In this document: one piece after another, positions 15,861 through 23,487 of the stretch
Position numbering within the stretch: position 1 is the stretch's first letter
How the letters are laid out: every line of letters begins with the position of its first letter
Assembly (NCBI RefSeq): GCF_030811215.1
Contig: NZ_JAUSQM010000001.1
Span: forward strand, 806,001 to 870,000
Reading direction: 5' to 3'
Length of the DNA: 64,000 nt
DNA from: Nocardioides massiliensis
GTDB lineage: Bacteria; Actinomycetota; Actinomycetes; Propionibacteriales; Nocardioidaceae
The notes under the pieces: generated by a model
What the model was told of the DNA's origin: nothing
Seen by the model: the letters and a program-made list of their open reading frames with translations, nothing else
Database searches by the model: none
Translations under genes and position numbers: made by a program

Positions 15861-15899
15861 TTGACTGGCTAGTAGCTCCCGTCATGGTTCCAACCATGA
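15861..15899 (+). promoter_or_regulatory. promoter with palindrome TCATGGTTCCAACCATGA
   Basis: TTGACT (15861-15866), 17 nt, then ATGGTT and the 18-bp near-perfect palindrome (15882-15899). The palindrome contains the start codon ATG 15896, 6 nt after the presumed -10. An almost identical arrangement occurs at 35160-35198. The geometry fits a leaderless promoter whose operator covers the -10 and start site. Confidence 0.65.
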
Positions 15900-16099
15900 A
15901 CACTCCCCGTTACCCCGACCTAACCGTCCAACTGTCTGGCCACGACGGCAACGCCTTCGCTGTTCTTGGCCGCGTTGCAAGGGCGCTCAAGTCCCATGGC
16001 GTAAGCGCCGCTGAGGTCCAGCAGTTCAACGACGAAGCGATGAGCGGCAGCTACGACGACCTGCTCCGCACCTGCGCCCGCTGGGTGGAGGTCCAGTGA
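15896..16099 (+). CDS. small hypothetical protein under the palindromic promoter
   Basis: A 67-aa protein (MNTPRYPDLTVQLSGHDGNAF...CARWVEVQ), helical and acidic. It resembles small actinophage proteins of unknown function. ATG 15896 is preferred over ATG 15884 because it sits 6 nt after the -10-like ATGGTT, fitting a leaderless message, and has no ribosome site of its own. It heads a tightly packed operon running to 17511; its stop overlaps the next ATG (TGATG). Confidence 0.65.
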   Translation: MNTPRYPDLTVQLSGHDGNAFAVLGRVARALKSHGVSAAEVQQFNDEAMSGSYDDLLRTCARWVEVQ

Positions 16100-16248
16100 T
16101 GCCGAACCCCTGCGTCGTCTGCTCGGTGAAGTTCCGCCGGGACACCCCGGCCGTCCACGCCGTCTCCCTGAAGAACGGCACGGTTGCCCACACCTGCGAG
16201 GAGCACCTCACCTGGCGGGGCGTCCGACGCATGGCAGCGAGGGACTGA
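16099..16248 (+). CDS. 49-aa zinc-finger-like protein
   Basis: MPNPCVVCSVKFRRDTPAVH... ending GVRRMAARD, with CVVC near the start and HTCEEH in the middle, consistent with a single small zinc finger. It begins in the TGATG overlap with the preceding gene. Function unknown; small CxxC proteins of this type are frequent in actinobacterial phages and plasmids. Confidence 0.6.
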   Translation: MPNPCVVCSVKFRRDTPAVHAVSLKNGTVAHTCEEHLTWRGVRRMAARD

Positions 16249-16252
16249 GCCG

Positions 16253-16672
16253 ATGAGTACCACCGCTCGCGTCGAGTCGCGTCCCGACTGTGACCTGTGC
16301 CAGTCCTACGGGCAACGGACGTCGGCTGTCTACGACGCCCGCACCCGGCAGGGCGCTTGGGCCTACTTGTGCCTGCGCCACTTCTCCACACACACCGAGG
16401 GACGGCTCGGCACCGGTTACGGGCAGCGCCTCGTGGTCGAGGGTGAGGAGCGCCCGACCCCCAAGCGCCACGGCCACCCCCACCTTCCTGAGGTGGGCGA
16501 TGAGGTTGTGGTCCGGCACGGAGCTAGTGCCTGGAACGCCGCTCTTGCGGAGTGGGAGGGAAGTCGAGGCGAGGTCGTCGGCTTCACCGGCACCTACTAC
16601 CAAGTGCGCCTCAGCGATGGCGATGTGCGAGACCTCCACTGGCAGCACATCGAGCGGGTGCCGACCCCGTGA
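16253..16672 (+). CDS. actinophage-type CxxC small protein
   Basis: A 139-aa protein. The N-terminal half (RPDCDLCQSYG, then AVYDARTRQGAWAYLCLRHF and RLGTGYGQRLV) matches the DUF7178-like proteins common in actinobacterial phages and plasmids. The C-terminal half (VGDEVVVRHGASAWNAALAEWEGSRGEVV...) looks like a small SH3-type beta barrel. It lies 4 nt after the previous stop. Its stop overlaps the next GTG. No role known. Confidence 0.65.
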   Translation: MSTTARVESRPDCDLCQSYGQRTSAVYDARTRQGAWAYLCLRHFSTHTEGRLGTGYGQRLVVEGEERPTPKRHGHPHLPEVGDEVVVRHGASAWNAALAEWEGSRGEVVGFTGTYYQVRLSDGDVRDLHWQHIERVPTP

Positions 16673-16848
16673 CCGCCTGCGAGCACGGCCCGGACTGTTC
16701 GGGACCTCACGGCGTGGCCTCCGTCTTCCCCTGCGCCGAGTGCCGGAACCCCGTTCACGCGGTGACCTGCTGGGTGGGCGGGCGGCGAGTCCCCTCCCGC
16801 ACCCCCGTCCTTTGTTCCGACTGTTCAGCCCAAGGAGTTCTCCTGTGA
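16669..16848 (+). CDS. 59-aa Cys-rich protein
   Basis: Starts at GTG 16669 in a GTGA overlap. MTACEHGPDCSG, PCAECRNPVHAVTC and VLCSDC supply three cysteine pairs, suggesting a two-zinc mini-protein. It is translationally coupled on both sides. Unknown function. Confidence 0.6.
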   Translation: MTACEHGPDCSGPHGVASVFPCAECRNPVHAVTCWVGGRRVPSRTPVLCSDCSAQGVLL

Positions 16849-17192
16849 CCGACCTACACGAGCACGATGAGGCGCGAGGCCACTCCCTCGTGCCCACCCC
16901 TGAGGAGTTGGTGGCCATGCCGCGCCTCTACGCCACCGATGGAAAGCCCTTCGCGCAGAAGGTCATCCACCTCCGCTACTTCGCGGGGTCGAGCGCCCAG
17001 TGGCTTATCGCCGAGGCGGACCCCGCGTCGTGGGTGATGTTCGGGTGGTGCGACCTGGGGCTCGGCATGCCTGAGTGGGGTTACGTGAGCCTCCATGAGC
17101 TAGCAGGTCTGCGCCTCAGCGTCCCCTACCCCGCCTTCGCGGAGCGTGACCTCTACTGGTCGCCGCGCACCTTCGGAGAGTGTGGTGTCTGA
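16845..17192 (+). CDS. DUF2958-family protein
   Basis: A 115-aa protein with the DUF2958 pattern: LYATDGKPFAQKVIHLRYF, SAQWLIAEADP, FGWCDLGLGMPEWGYVSL and ERDLYWSPRTF. This family is scattered through plasmids, ICEs and phages, often near antirestriction genes, with no established activity. Start GTG 16845 in a GTGA overlap. Confidence 0.8.
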   Translation: MTDLHEHDEARGHSLVPTPEELVAMPRLYATDGKPFAQKVIHLRYFAGSSAQWLIAEADPASWVMFGWCDLGLGMPEWGYVSLHELAGLRLSVPYPAFAERDLYWSPRTFGECGV

Positions 17193-17511
17193 GGTGAGCG
17201 TCCCCGCGATGGACCGCACCCCCGTCCCGGTGTGGCGCTCGGTGCGAGGGCTAAGCGTCCTCGCGGCCACAGCGGTCGTCGTCCTCACCGCATGGCTATG
17301 GCTTCGGGAGTCCAAGCCCGTGGTCGAGGTGGCGCCGCCTGCCCCTCCCGTGCGCACCGTCTACCTCGAGGCCCCTCCCGCGGAAGATGCGGACGAGCTT
17401 GCCGTTACCCCAGGCGAGGACCTGGGGCGCCGTGCCCGCGGCGGAGTGGAGCGTGCGCGGGAGTTCGGCGAGGACTTCCTGCGGGGCTTCCAGGGTCAGT
17501 CGTTGCCGTAG
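17185..17511 (+). CDS. single-pass membrane protein, last gene of the plus-strand operon
   Basis: About 108 aa with one transmembrane helix (LSVLAATAVVVLTAWLWL, residues 23-40) followed by a Pro/Val-rich linker and a charged C terminus (RRARGGVERAREFGEDFLRGF). GTG 17185 has GGAGAG upstream; GTG 17194 and ATG 17209 are alternatives. The 3' end overlaps the convergent HEPN-like gene by 16 nt. Unknown role. Confidence 0.6.
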   Translation: MSEVSVPAMDRTPVPVWRSVRGLSVLAATAVVVLTAWLWLRESKPVVEVAPPAPPVRTVYLEAPPAEDADELAVTPGEDLGRRARGGVERAREFGEDFLRGFQGQSLP

Positions 17512-18392
17512 TCGTCGTCCACCAGGGCGCTCATGTAACGGTCCTCGAACTCTTCGAACTCCTCATCTATGAACTGTTGAGGCAGCCCCGCAGCCACCAC
17601 TTCTGCCGTGGTGTTGAGCTGTAGTGAGCAGACGGGGCAGGAGTATCCAGTAGCCACATACACGACTTGGCGTTCCCAGCCCGCGCCATCCGACCGGAGA
17701 TGCTCAGCAGCATTCCGCACGAACTGCAGCGTTATGGCGTTGAGCGTCGTACAGGCAGGACACTGAATGCTGTGGGTGTAGCTACCCCAGCCCGTTGGAG
17801 TCGCCGGGGTCCTTGCTTGGCGCTCTTCCTCACTCAAGCCAGCGAGGAAGGCCGTTGCGAACTCAATCTTCTTCACAACCTCATGGGCAAGCTTCTTGTC
17901 CTCCTGGTCCACGAGCTGACGAGCGAGTTCGACCACATCGTCCGCCAGGACATCGTCCACCGGCAGGTCCAGGTGGTCGCAAATCACGTTGGCGACTCGC
18001 AATAGCTTTGGTAGCCAGACGTCGTTTGACAGGTTCGCCGCGGTCGCTTCCGCGGTGTGAAGTTCCGCGTTACGAAACCCCATAAGGAGCTTTGACTCCT
18101 CAACTCGGTCCTCGATGAAGCCAGGGACGATCTGAGTTAGCCGGCTCAGTACGGTGTGAGTCGGCACCGACATGGGTTCCTTCTTGCTCGGCAGGCCGTT
18201 CGCAGCGAGCAGGCTGTCGCCTTCCGGTGCCGCGAGCAGGCTCGGATGAATCTTGGCGAGCGGTGCGCGCAAGAGGAACTCCAACCCCAGCAGGTGCCAG
18301 ATGACGAACTCATCATCGTCCGTCTGCTCATGCTCGGCGGCGCGAACGAAGTAGGCCCGTGCTTTGCCGAGCATGTCCTCGTAGTCCCACAT
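17496..18392 (-). CDS. HEPN-like protein with C-terminal zinc ribbon
   Basis: A 298-aa helical protein. Residues 107-112 read RNAELH, the RNxxxH signature of HEPN ribonucleases, inside the helix LLMGFRNAELHTAEA. The C-terminal part has CPAC (211-214) and CPVC (252-255), a zinc ribbon. HEPN proteins cleave RNA in toxin-antitoxin, Abi and CRISPR systems. ATG 18392 overlaps the dioxygenase stop by one base (TGATG), so the two are coupled. The HEPN call rests on the motif and all-helical context only; a non-catalytic HEPN or an unrelated helical protein is possible. Confidence 0.6.
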   Translation of the reverse strand: MWDYEDMLGKARAYFVRAAEHEQTDDDEFVIWHLLGLEFLLRAPLAKIHPSLLAAPEGDSLLAANGLPSKKEPMSVPTHTVLSRLTQIVPGFIEDRVEESKLLMGFRNAELHTAEATAANLSNDVWLPKLLRVANVICDHLDLPVDDVLADDVVELARQLVDQEDKKLAHEVVKKIEFATAFLAGLSEEERQARTPATPTGWGSYTHSIQCPACTTLNAITLQFVRNAAEHLRSDGAGWERQVVYVATGYSCPVCSLQLNTTAEVVAAGLPQQFIDEEFEEFEDRYMSALVDDDYGND

Positions 18393-19018
18393 CAGTGCGT
18401 CCTCACATAAGTGCGTAGAAGAGTCCGGGCGGCGCCGGGGTCGACGGCGGGCCTTCTGTGGAGAAGACGCCAGTTGTCCACGATGACAACGCGTCCCGCT
18501 GCCCACTCGCACAGGACGGTGGGCGGTTGCTGGCCGATGAGGTGGGACAGCTCCGTGTCCTTGACGACGCAGACGCGCGGGTCCCACCGCAGACAGCGCA
18601 CGCCATTGACCACCCTGTAGGCGGAGAGGAAGCGAACTCTCCCGTTCCGGTCGCGCACGCGCATGGGGAGGCGCCGCAGACGGTCGAGAAGCTCGGCAGG
18701 GAGGTCAAGAAGCTCTGTGTGGGAAGCCCTCTCCAGCCGTTCACACTCCAGGACCATCCACCGAGGTGGTGTCGTGGCCACAGCCCCGTCCGTATGCCAT
18801 GGGAAGGCGCCATAGCCGTAGAGGTCGGAGTGGCTCCAGGGATCAGACGTCGCCTTGGGCTTCGGCACCAGGGTGGTGGGCGAGTCTTCGATGCCGAGCG
18901 AAGCGATAGCGGGCTGCGCATCACGACGCGACTGGAATGTCGCGAAGCCCGTCGCCATGAGGCTTCGGAGGGCGTCCGTGGCCACACCGTGCTCCGCGAG
19001 GGTCGGCCGTCCGTCCAT
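18392..19018 (-). CDS. TauD/TfdA-like Fe(II)/2-oxoglutarate dioxygenase
   Basis: A 208-aa protein. The iron ligands are visible as PWHTDG (H75, D77) and DNWRLLHRR (H187), with a 2-oxoglutarate-binding Arg near 198 (GAARTLLR). It is shorter than most TauD enzymes (about 280 aa). Starts are ATG 19018 or GTG 19021. It is sandwiched between a DNA glycosylase-like gene and the HEPN-like gene on one strand. The substrate is unknown; an amino acid, a small molecule or a modified base are all possible. Confidence 0.8.
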   Translation of the reverse strand: MDGRPTLAEHGVATDALRSLMATGFATFQSRRDAQPAIASLGIEDSPTTLVPKPKATSDPWSHSDLYGYGAFPWHTDGAVATTPPRWMVLECERLERASHTELLDLPAELLDRLRRLPMRVRDRNGRVRFLSAYRVVNGVRCLRWDPRVCVVKDTELSHLIGQQPPTVLCEWAAGRVVIVDNWRLLHRRPAVDPGAARTLLRTYVRTH

Positions 19019-19070
19019 CACCCAACCCTAGGTTCGCCGCGCGCGTCCCGTGGGAGAACGCCGCAGCCCA

Positions 19071-19586
19071 TCAGGAGTCAGTGCTCGCACGCTCATACAA
19101 CTCGCGCCACCATTTGAGCTTCTCGGTGTAGGGCATGCCCGCGTTGGCGCCACTGCTACTTGGGAGGACGAAGACTCGGCTCGCGCCGATGCCCCAGGGT
19201 TGCTCCCCCAGCGCCACTTCCTTCTTGCGCGCGAGGCCCAGTTGCGTGGCGGCGGCGCGCCCCGCGGTGAGGCCGTTGAACGCCACCCACGCCGGGGAAG
19301 CGGCCACGATGTGCGCCGCGACGGAGGAGGTCCCGCTGTAGTCCAGGCCCGCGTCATGGCTTTGCGCCACTCCCTTCACGAGGTCGGTGAGGCCGACGCC
19401 GTGGTCGAGTAGGCTCGCGTCGTCTTCGGGGCAGAGGAGTATGGGGGTGAACCCCGCTTCATGGAGTAGTTGCCAAAACTTGTTGCCGGGGCCGCTGTAG
19501 TAGTGGCCGCGCGCGGCGGAGGCAGTGGCGACGGCGGTGCCGCAGAAGACGACGGCGAGGCCGGGGCGTAGGAGGTCGGGCAGCAT
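19071..19586 (-). CDS. Mug/TDG-type mismatch-specific DNA glycosylase
   Basis: A 171-aa member of the uracil-DNA glycosylase superfamily. The active-site segment FCGTAVATASAARGHYYSGPGNKFW is the Mug/TDG signature region (GxNP replaced by GTAV), and VLPSSSGAN is the C-terminal helix-capping motif. Such enzymes excise U or T from G mismatches, or modified bases. It is first in a three-gene minus-strand run with the dioxygenase and HEPN-like genes. A GATAAG variant of the promoter motif lies 17 nt upstream, so the message would be nearly leaderless. Confidence 0.85.
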   Translation of the reverse strand: MLPDLLRPGLAVVFCGTAVATASAARGHYYSGPGNKFWQLLHEAGFTPILLCPEDDASLLDHGVGLTDLVKGVAQSHDAGLDYSGTSSVAAHIVAASPAWVAFNGLTAGRAAATQLGLARKKEVALGEQPWGIGASRVFVLPSSSGANAGMPYTEKLKWWRELYERASTDS

Positions 19587-19603
19587 GGAGCCAGTGTCGC
19601 GGG

Positions 19604-19609
19604 CTTATC
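19604..19609 (-). promoter_or_regulatory. variant promoter motif (GATAAG)
   Basis: On the minus strand gactGATAAGcccg lies 17 nt before ATG 19586. It deviates from GATAGT at two positions, so the assignment is tentative. Confidence 0.35.
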
Positions 19610-19929
19610 AGTCGTAGGTGAGGGTTTGGCAGACCGCACGCCCGCTCCAGACGGCGAGCCTGTTGGCTTCGCGGTTGAGTCGCGCAACCCCACAGCATTG
19701 CGGTTTCCAACGGACTGACGCCCTCCTACCGCGAGACCCGCAGCTACGACCGTTACGGGTTATGGGCTCTAGCGTGACCGCTCAGGATGCTTCTCTCACC
19801 ACTCCGCGTCCCATGGGCTAGGTATGGGACGCGGGTGGCTATGCAGTTGTACTTCGGCACCGCTCCGTACAAGGCCAGAGCGGCTGTTCAGTTGTGTGGG
19901 CTTCCCCGGCTGGGAGTCCGGTTCAGCCG
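19610..19929. other. 320-nt non-coding gap with hairpin
   Basis: No convincing gene. It contains a perfect 11-bp hairpin, CCGCGTCCCAT / ATGGGACGCGG (19804-19834), probably the terminator of the minus-strand HTH operon. There are also weaker inverted repeats, TTGTAC/GTACAA and agcggctg/cagccgct, between 19848 and 19931. Confidence 0.5.
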
Positions 19930-20136
19930 CTAGTCACCTTCCATAGGCCTCGTCCTTTCCTTGAGGATGCGGGAGACATCGGCGCGCCGCACGCGGTAAC
20001 TCCGGGGGAGGTGAAGGACCTCCACCTGTTCGAGGCGGAGGAGGCGGCGCAGGGTCGAGGAGTCAAGGTCGAACTCGCGAGCAGCTTGGGCGATGCTCAC
20101 CCATTCAGGAGGGGTCGTGGTGGGTGTGGTCGTCAT
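19930..20136 (-). CDS. excisionase-like MerR/HTH_17 DNA-binding protein
   Basis: A 68-aa protein with a winged-helix excisionase fold: WVSIAQAAREFDLDSSTLRRLLR, then the wing VLHLPRSYRVRRADVSRIL. It is a candidate Xis controlling directionality of the tyrosine integrase, or a repressor. ATG 20136 has GAGAGGA upstream; the frame is open to an ATG at 20259, which lacks a ribosome site. A GATAGC promoter motif lies 30 nt upstream of 20136. Confidence 0.75.
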   Translation of the reverse strand: MTTTPTTTPPEWVSIAQAAREFDLDSSTLRRLLRLEQVEVLHLPRSYRVRRADVSRILKERTRPMEGD

Positions 20137-20166
20137 GGAGGAGTCCTCTCGGTGGTAGGTGAGTGG

Positions 20167-20172
20167 GCTATC
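20167..20172 (-). promoter_or_regulatory. GATAGC-type promoter motif
   Basis: Minus-strand cctctGATAGCccac, 30 nt upstream of ATG 20136 of the Xis-like gene. Same spacing as at 15350 and 26242. Confidence 0.5.
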
Positions 20173-20266
20173 AGAGGCCACTGCCACCGCCGTTGGTTGC
20201 GCCGGCTCGCGCGGGAGCGCAGGCTCGCCGCCCCCACGGGCGTCGTGACGGTTGCTCATGGCGGGC

Positions 20267-20611
20267 TTACACGCTCGGGGTGGGCAGGGCGTCGTCCGCG
20301 TTGTTGCCGTCCACGACGGCGCGGAGCCGCAGGTAGGAGTCGAGTGCGTCGTTGGCGAGGCCCTCTAGTTTCCGTGCCACATCGCGGTGGTCGGCCTCGC
20401 GGCGCTTGAAGGCTTCGGCCATGGTGGGGTCGAGTTCGTAGTGGGCGTGGAGCTCTGCCTCATAGGCCCGGGCCGACTCCCGAATCTGCGCGGCGCGGAG
20501 GTGCAGGAGGGACTCGTAGGCCGCGAGCAACTCTTCGTGGGGGTCAGTGGCAGCACGGCGGCGAGCGTCGTAGGTGTTGGTGAGCGAGTGGTCGAGCCTG
20601 GCGTCAGTCAT
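20267..20611 (-). CDS. helical hypothetical protein
   Basis: A 114-aa, almost entirely alpha-helical protein (AAYESLLHLRAAQIRESARAY, FKRREADHRDVARKLEGLAND), probably a coiled-coil dimer. GAGGACG precedes ATG 20611. It lies between the small membrane protein gene and the Xis-like gene, likely in one transcript. No homologue recognised. Confidence 0.6.
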   Translation of the reverse strand: MTDARLDHSLTNTYDARRRAATDPHEELLAAYESLLHLRAAQIRESARAYEAELHAHYELDPTMAEAFKRREADHRDVARKLEGLANDALDSYLRLRAVVDGNNADDALPTPSV

Positions 20612-20645
20612 GGGAACGTCCTCGGGAGTCGTGGTGGGCGGGTGG

Positions 20646-20858
20646 TCAGAACTTGGGGCCGGTGTAGCTGAAGACGTTGCTGTTGAAGGCGTCTTCGAGC
20701 GTGCGACCGCCACCGAGGTCAAAGGCGTGGCCCGCGTCGATGCCGACCACCTCAGTGATGTTGGTGGCGATGGTGGCGAGGCCCGCGCCGTCCTCGAAGG
20801 CACCGAAGAGCGACAGGGCGAGGGGGGCGAACATGAAGAAGGTGAAGATGCGAATCAT
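20646..20858 (-). CDS. small hydrophobic membrane or secreted protein
   Basis: A 70-aa protein with a hydrophobic N terminus (MIRIFTFFMFAPLALSLFGAF) and a polar, Gly/Asp-rich remainder ending NSNVFSYTGPKF. It could be a signal-peptide protein or a one-helix membrane protein. AGGAG precedes ATG 20858, and the CTCCGATAGTTAACG motif lies 56 nt upstream. It is expressed from its own strong-looking promoter, which argues against a spurious ORF. Confidence 0.6.
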   Translation of the reverse strand: MIRIFTFFMFAPLALSLFGAFEDGAGLATIATNITEVVGIDAGHAFDLGGGRTLEDAFNSNVFSYTGPKF

Positions 20859-20914
20859 GGGAATCTCCTAGTGTTTTGGCGGGAGTTCACCCGCCTGAGC
20901 GTTGGTCGTCGTTA

Positions 20915-20924
20915 ACTATCGGAG
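20915..20924 (-). promoter_or_regulatory. GATAGT-type promoter motif
   Basis: Minus-strand CTCCGATAGTTAACG, identical over 15 bases to the motif at 15350. It lies 56 nt upstream of ATG 20858. Confidence 0.6.
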
Positions 20925-20983
20925 TGGGCGTCCAGACAGTCCTGACAGTGCTTCGGGATAGGTCTCTAACCGCTCTAACCACG

Positions 20984-21020
20984 CAAAAGAGGCCCACCAG
21001 CGTCATGCCAGCGGGCCTCT
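20984..21020 (-). terminator. rho-independent terminator
   Basis: On the minus strand AGAGGCCC, an inner stem, and GGGCCTCT are followed by TTTT. It ends the transcript of the Replic_Relax operon (22850 to 21043). Confidence 0.8.
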
Positions 21021-21042
21021 CTCCGAGCGATACGCACCGGGG

Positions 21043-21354
21043 TCAACCAGGAGGACCCCACGCGCGTTGTATGGCGATGAGCGCTCCGTACCCATAGCGG
21101 TCCTCCAGGGCGTCACAGTGGTCGCGCCACAGGTCCGTGACCTCGGAGGGCAGGCTCATGGAGATGAGGCGTTGGTGCTCCGCGACCGCGCCGAGTAGGA
21201 CCCGCTCGACCGCCGTCCACAACGCTTGGGCTTGGTCACTCTCCGAGTCCTTACCGTGCTCGTGGGCCAGGCGGCGAACGGCTTCCAGTGCTGCTTGGTG
21301 GTCGGCCCTGATGGCCTCGAAGGCCTCGGGAGTCATGGGGGTGGGCTTGCTCAT
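21043..21354 (-). CDS. helical hypothetical protein coupled to the Replic_Relax gene
   Basis: A 103-aa alpha-helical protein (MSKPTPMTPEAFEAIRADHQ...AIQRAWGPPG). ATG 21354 overlaps the upstream stop by 4 nt (ATGA), so synthesis is coupled to the Replic_Relax-like protein. It is a plausible partner or accessory replication factor. No known domain. Confidence 0.6.
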   Translation of the reverse strand: MSKPTPMTPEAFEAIRADHQAALEAVRRLAHEHGKDSESDQAQALWTAVERVLLGAVAEHQRLISMSLPSEVTDLWRDHCDALEDRYGYGALIAIQRAWGPPG

Positions 21355-22850
21355 GCCAGCTCCTCCAGCAACTCTCGCGCGGCCTGCTCCGTGGGGAAGC
21401 GTCCGTAGCGTGCGCGGCACTCGACGCCACAACGGCATGGGGTGATGCGCCGGGCGGTCGTAATGTGGACTGCTCCCTGTGCGCGAGCGGCAGCATTAGC
21501 CGCCCTACGCTCCTCTGCTTCTGTCTCCAAGCCAGCCAGGAGCGTGCGCTTCCAGTCGGTGGTCTGCCGTAGGGAGAGGACCTTGTGGCCGCGGGGGTCG
21601 TCCCCCAGGCGTGCCCTCACCGCCTGTTCGACGCGGTCGTCTCCCGCGAGCCAGAGCGCGGTGAGGTATCGAGCGCGCTGTTCGTCCTCACCACCAGCGG
21701 CAGCAAGTTGACCCTCGTAGGCCTTGAGGATGCTGTCCACGCTCGCGGGCTTGACGCTGCGCTCGACCTCGAAAGCGATGCTGCGGGCCTGCCCAGTGGC
21801 CGGGTCTCGCGGCAGGCGAAGTACCAGGTCGGGGAAGTGGGGATGGGTGCGAGCGCCGTAGGCGCCCCACAACCAGAGCTTGGAGTCGTCGGCCTCGTCC
21901 TCGGGCTTGGCGAACCGAGCCTCGCTGGCGATGGCCTCCCACCCCTCCCACTTCGCTGTGAAGGCCTTGCTTGCAGCCTTGCGAGCCAGTCGCTCCAGGT
22001 CGGTGAGCTGCTCCCCCAGTCGCTTGTTAGCGGCCCGTACGACCTCGCTCTCACTGAGGAAGTCCGACAACTCCACCTCCCTGCCGAGTGCCTCCTTGGC
22101 AACTGAGCGCACTGGCCCCTCCCCCCTGAGCGCCGTGAGCATGACCCAGCCCACCTCAATGGTGTGGCGGATGGCGCCGGGACCGGACGCCTCGTCCACC
22201 GCTTTAGTCGATGCGTCCAGCAGGTCCTTAGCAGCGCTAGTGAGGAAGTAGGCCGTGGGGAAGCCCCCGTAACTCTTCTTCCCCATGAACCCTTGCGCCT
22301 CCAACCGGCCGAGGAGCTTCGCCGTACTACGGGTGTCGCTTTCGAGGTAGACGGCCACTTGCTCGACGCTGGTGTAGCGCGCCTTGTCCGTCCACAACAG
22401 TGCGGCGAGGTGCTCCTCCCCCATGCGGAAGCGGCTGGCGCGGCGATGCTTGCGGCGCTGGCGGGCGGGCTGCGCCTCCACCCCTTCGGACGCGGGGGTG
22501 ATGACCGGCGCCGCCGCTTCCTCCCTGACAGGCGAGGGAGTGGCCTCCTCACACTGCTCTACTCGCGGCTCTCCCATGGTGGTCTTAGGTGGGGTAGGCG
22601 GCGCCGCCACGACCTCTTCCGTTGCTGCTGGGGGCGACGCTTTCACCTCCGGAGCTGCTGGCAGGCGCAGTCTCGGAGCCGCCGAGGGCGGAGTGTTGAT
22701 GGTGGTCTTAGGTGGGGTAGGCATGGCCGCCACGGGCGCGGTGGGCTGCGCCCGTGGCGGCGTCGCCGGGGTCTTCGGAGCCTCGGTCTTAGGTGGGGTC
22801 GCGCCGGGCGGTCTCGGGATGCTGAGCCGCGGGATGGAAGGCTTGGTCAT
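21351..22850 (-). CDS. Replic_Relax-like protein with Pro-rich N terminus and C-terminal Cys module
   Basis: A 499-aa protein in four parts. Residues 1-120 are disordered and Pro/Thr/Ala-rich, with repeated PPKTT. A winged helix follows (EHLAALLWTDKARYTSVEQVAVYL). Then comes a PD-(D/E)xK-like part (FPDLVLRLPRD ... IAFEVERSVK), as in Replic_Relax proteins of plasmids. The last 31 residues (ITPCRCGVEC ... RFPTEQAARELLEELA) resemble the N-terminal Cys module of the tagged proteins. Replic_Relax members are needed for plasmid replication or relaxation. It lies upstream of, and coupled to, a small helical protein. The family call is from domain pattern, not a strong motif. Confidence 0.65.
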   Translation of the reverse strand: MTKPSIPRLSIPRPPGATPPKTEAPKTPATPPRAQPTAPVAAMPTPPKTTINTPPSAAPRLRLPAAPEVKASPPAATEEVVAAPPTPPKTTMGEPRVEQCEEATPSPVREEAAAPVITPASEGVEAQPARQRRKHRRASRFRMGEEHLAALLWTDKARYTSVEQVAVYLESDTRSTAKLLGRLEAQGFMGKKSYGGFPTAYFLTSAAKDLLDASTKAVDEASGPGAIRHTIEVGWVMLTALRGEGPVRSVAKEALGREVELSDFLSESEVVRAANKRLGEQLTDLERLARKAASKAFTAKWEGWEAIASEARFAKPEDEADDSKLWLWGAYGARTHPHFPDLVLRLPRDPATGQARSIAFEVERSVKPASVDSILKAYEGQLAAAGGEDEQRARYLTALWLAGDDRVEQAVRARLGDDPRGHKVLSLRQTTDWKRTLLAGLETEAEERRAANAAARAQGAVHITTARRITPCRCGVECRARYGRFPTEQAARELLEELA

Positions 22851-22981
22851 GGGGTCTCCAATGCTGGTAGCTGCGTGGTGAGCGGGGACTTTCAGCCGAA
22901 AATCCCTCGGGGCGCACTATCAGTTGGAGGTCGGTAATGGCATGGCTTATAGGTGGGGCGGGGCGTAGCGCTTAGGTGGGG
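22586..22981. repeat. five TAGGTGGGG repeats in and upstream of the Replic_Relax gene
   Basis: TAGGTGGGG occurs at 22586, 22709, 22790, 22950 and 22973. The first three encode PPKT in the Pro-rich region, two of them within identical 20-nt stretches. The last two lie in the non-coding leader 23 bp apart. Possibly iterons or autoregulatory sites that also serve as coding repeats. Confidence 0.5.
22916..22921 (-). promoter_or_regulatory. GATAGT-type promoter motif
   Basis: Minus-strand ccaactGATAGTgcgcc, 65 nt upstream of ATG 22850 of the Replic_Relax-like gene. Confidence 0.5.
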
Positions 22982-23446
22982 CCTGCCAGTGGCGTAGGGC
23001 GAAAAGGGGGAAAGCAAGAAGCAACCGCCCTGCCGGAACAAAAAGCACCTTCCGTCAGTCGGCACTTTGCCCAAGCCCACCCAGCTGGGGGCTGGGACGG
23101 TCTAGGGCCTGGGTCGCCACCCCTCACTCCGTGCGGTCGCCACTAGGGTCCGGCTCGCTCCGCTTCACTGCCCGTGGCTTCCCACCCCGAGTGAGCTCGA
23201 CGACCCGATGGCGGGAGTGCGGCCAGGAGCCCGGCGCACACCCGCTGTGGACCGGACCACTTCGTGACCCGGGTCCACTTGGAACTACCGGAAGCCCTTC
23301 GGGCAACCCGCTCACAGGGCCACTTGGGGCTCTCCGACACTTGGGCTTGCCGGTATGTAACAGGAGCCCTTCACCTCACGAGCGCGGAGGCGAAGCCGAC
23401 GCGCCAGTGGAACAAGGGCGGCGGAGGGGGTGGAGCAGTCGACCGC

Positions 23447-23487
23447 ACACCCCTCAGTCCCACAGTCGCGGGGTGTTTCTTTTTTTT
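23447..23487 (+). terminator. orphan plus-strand terminator
   Basis: ACACCCC / GGGGTGT stem followed by TTTCTTTTTTTT. The nearest upstream plus-strand gene ends at 17511, and everything in between is minus-strand. It therefore probably ends a non-coding RNA from 22.9-23.4 kb. Confidence 0.65.

Noticed and set aside
19930-20259. Longer form of the Xis-like protein starting at ATG 20259
   Set aside because: No ribosome site, disordered Ala/Pro-rich extension, and a GATAGC promoter motif inside it; ATG 20136 preferred.
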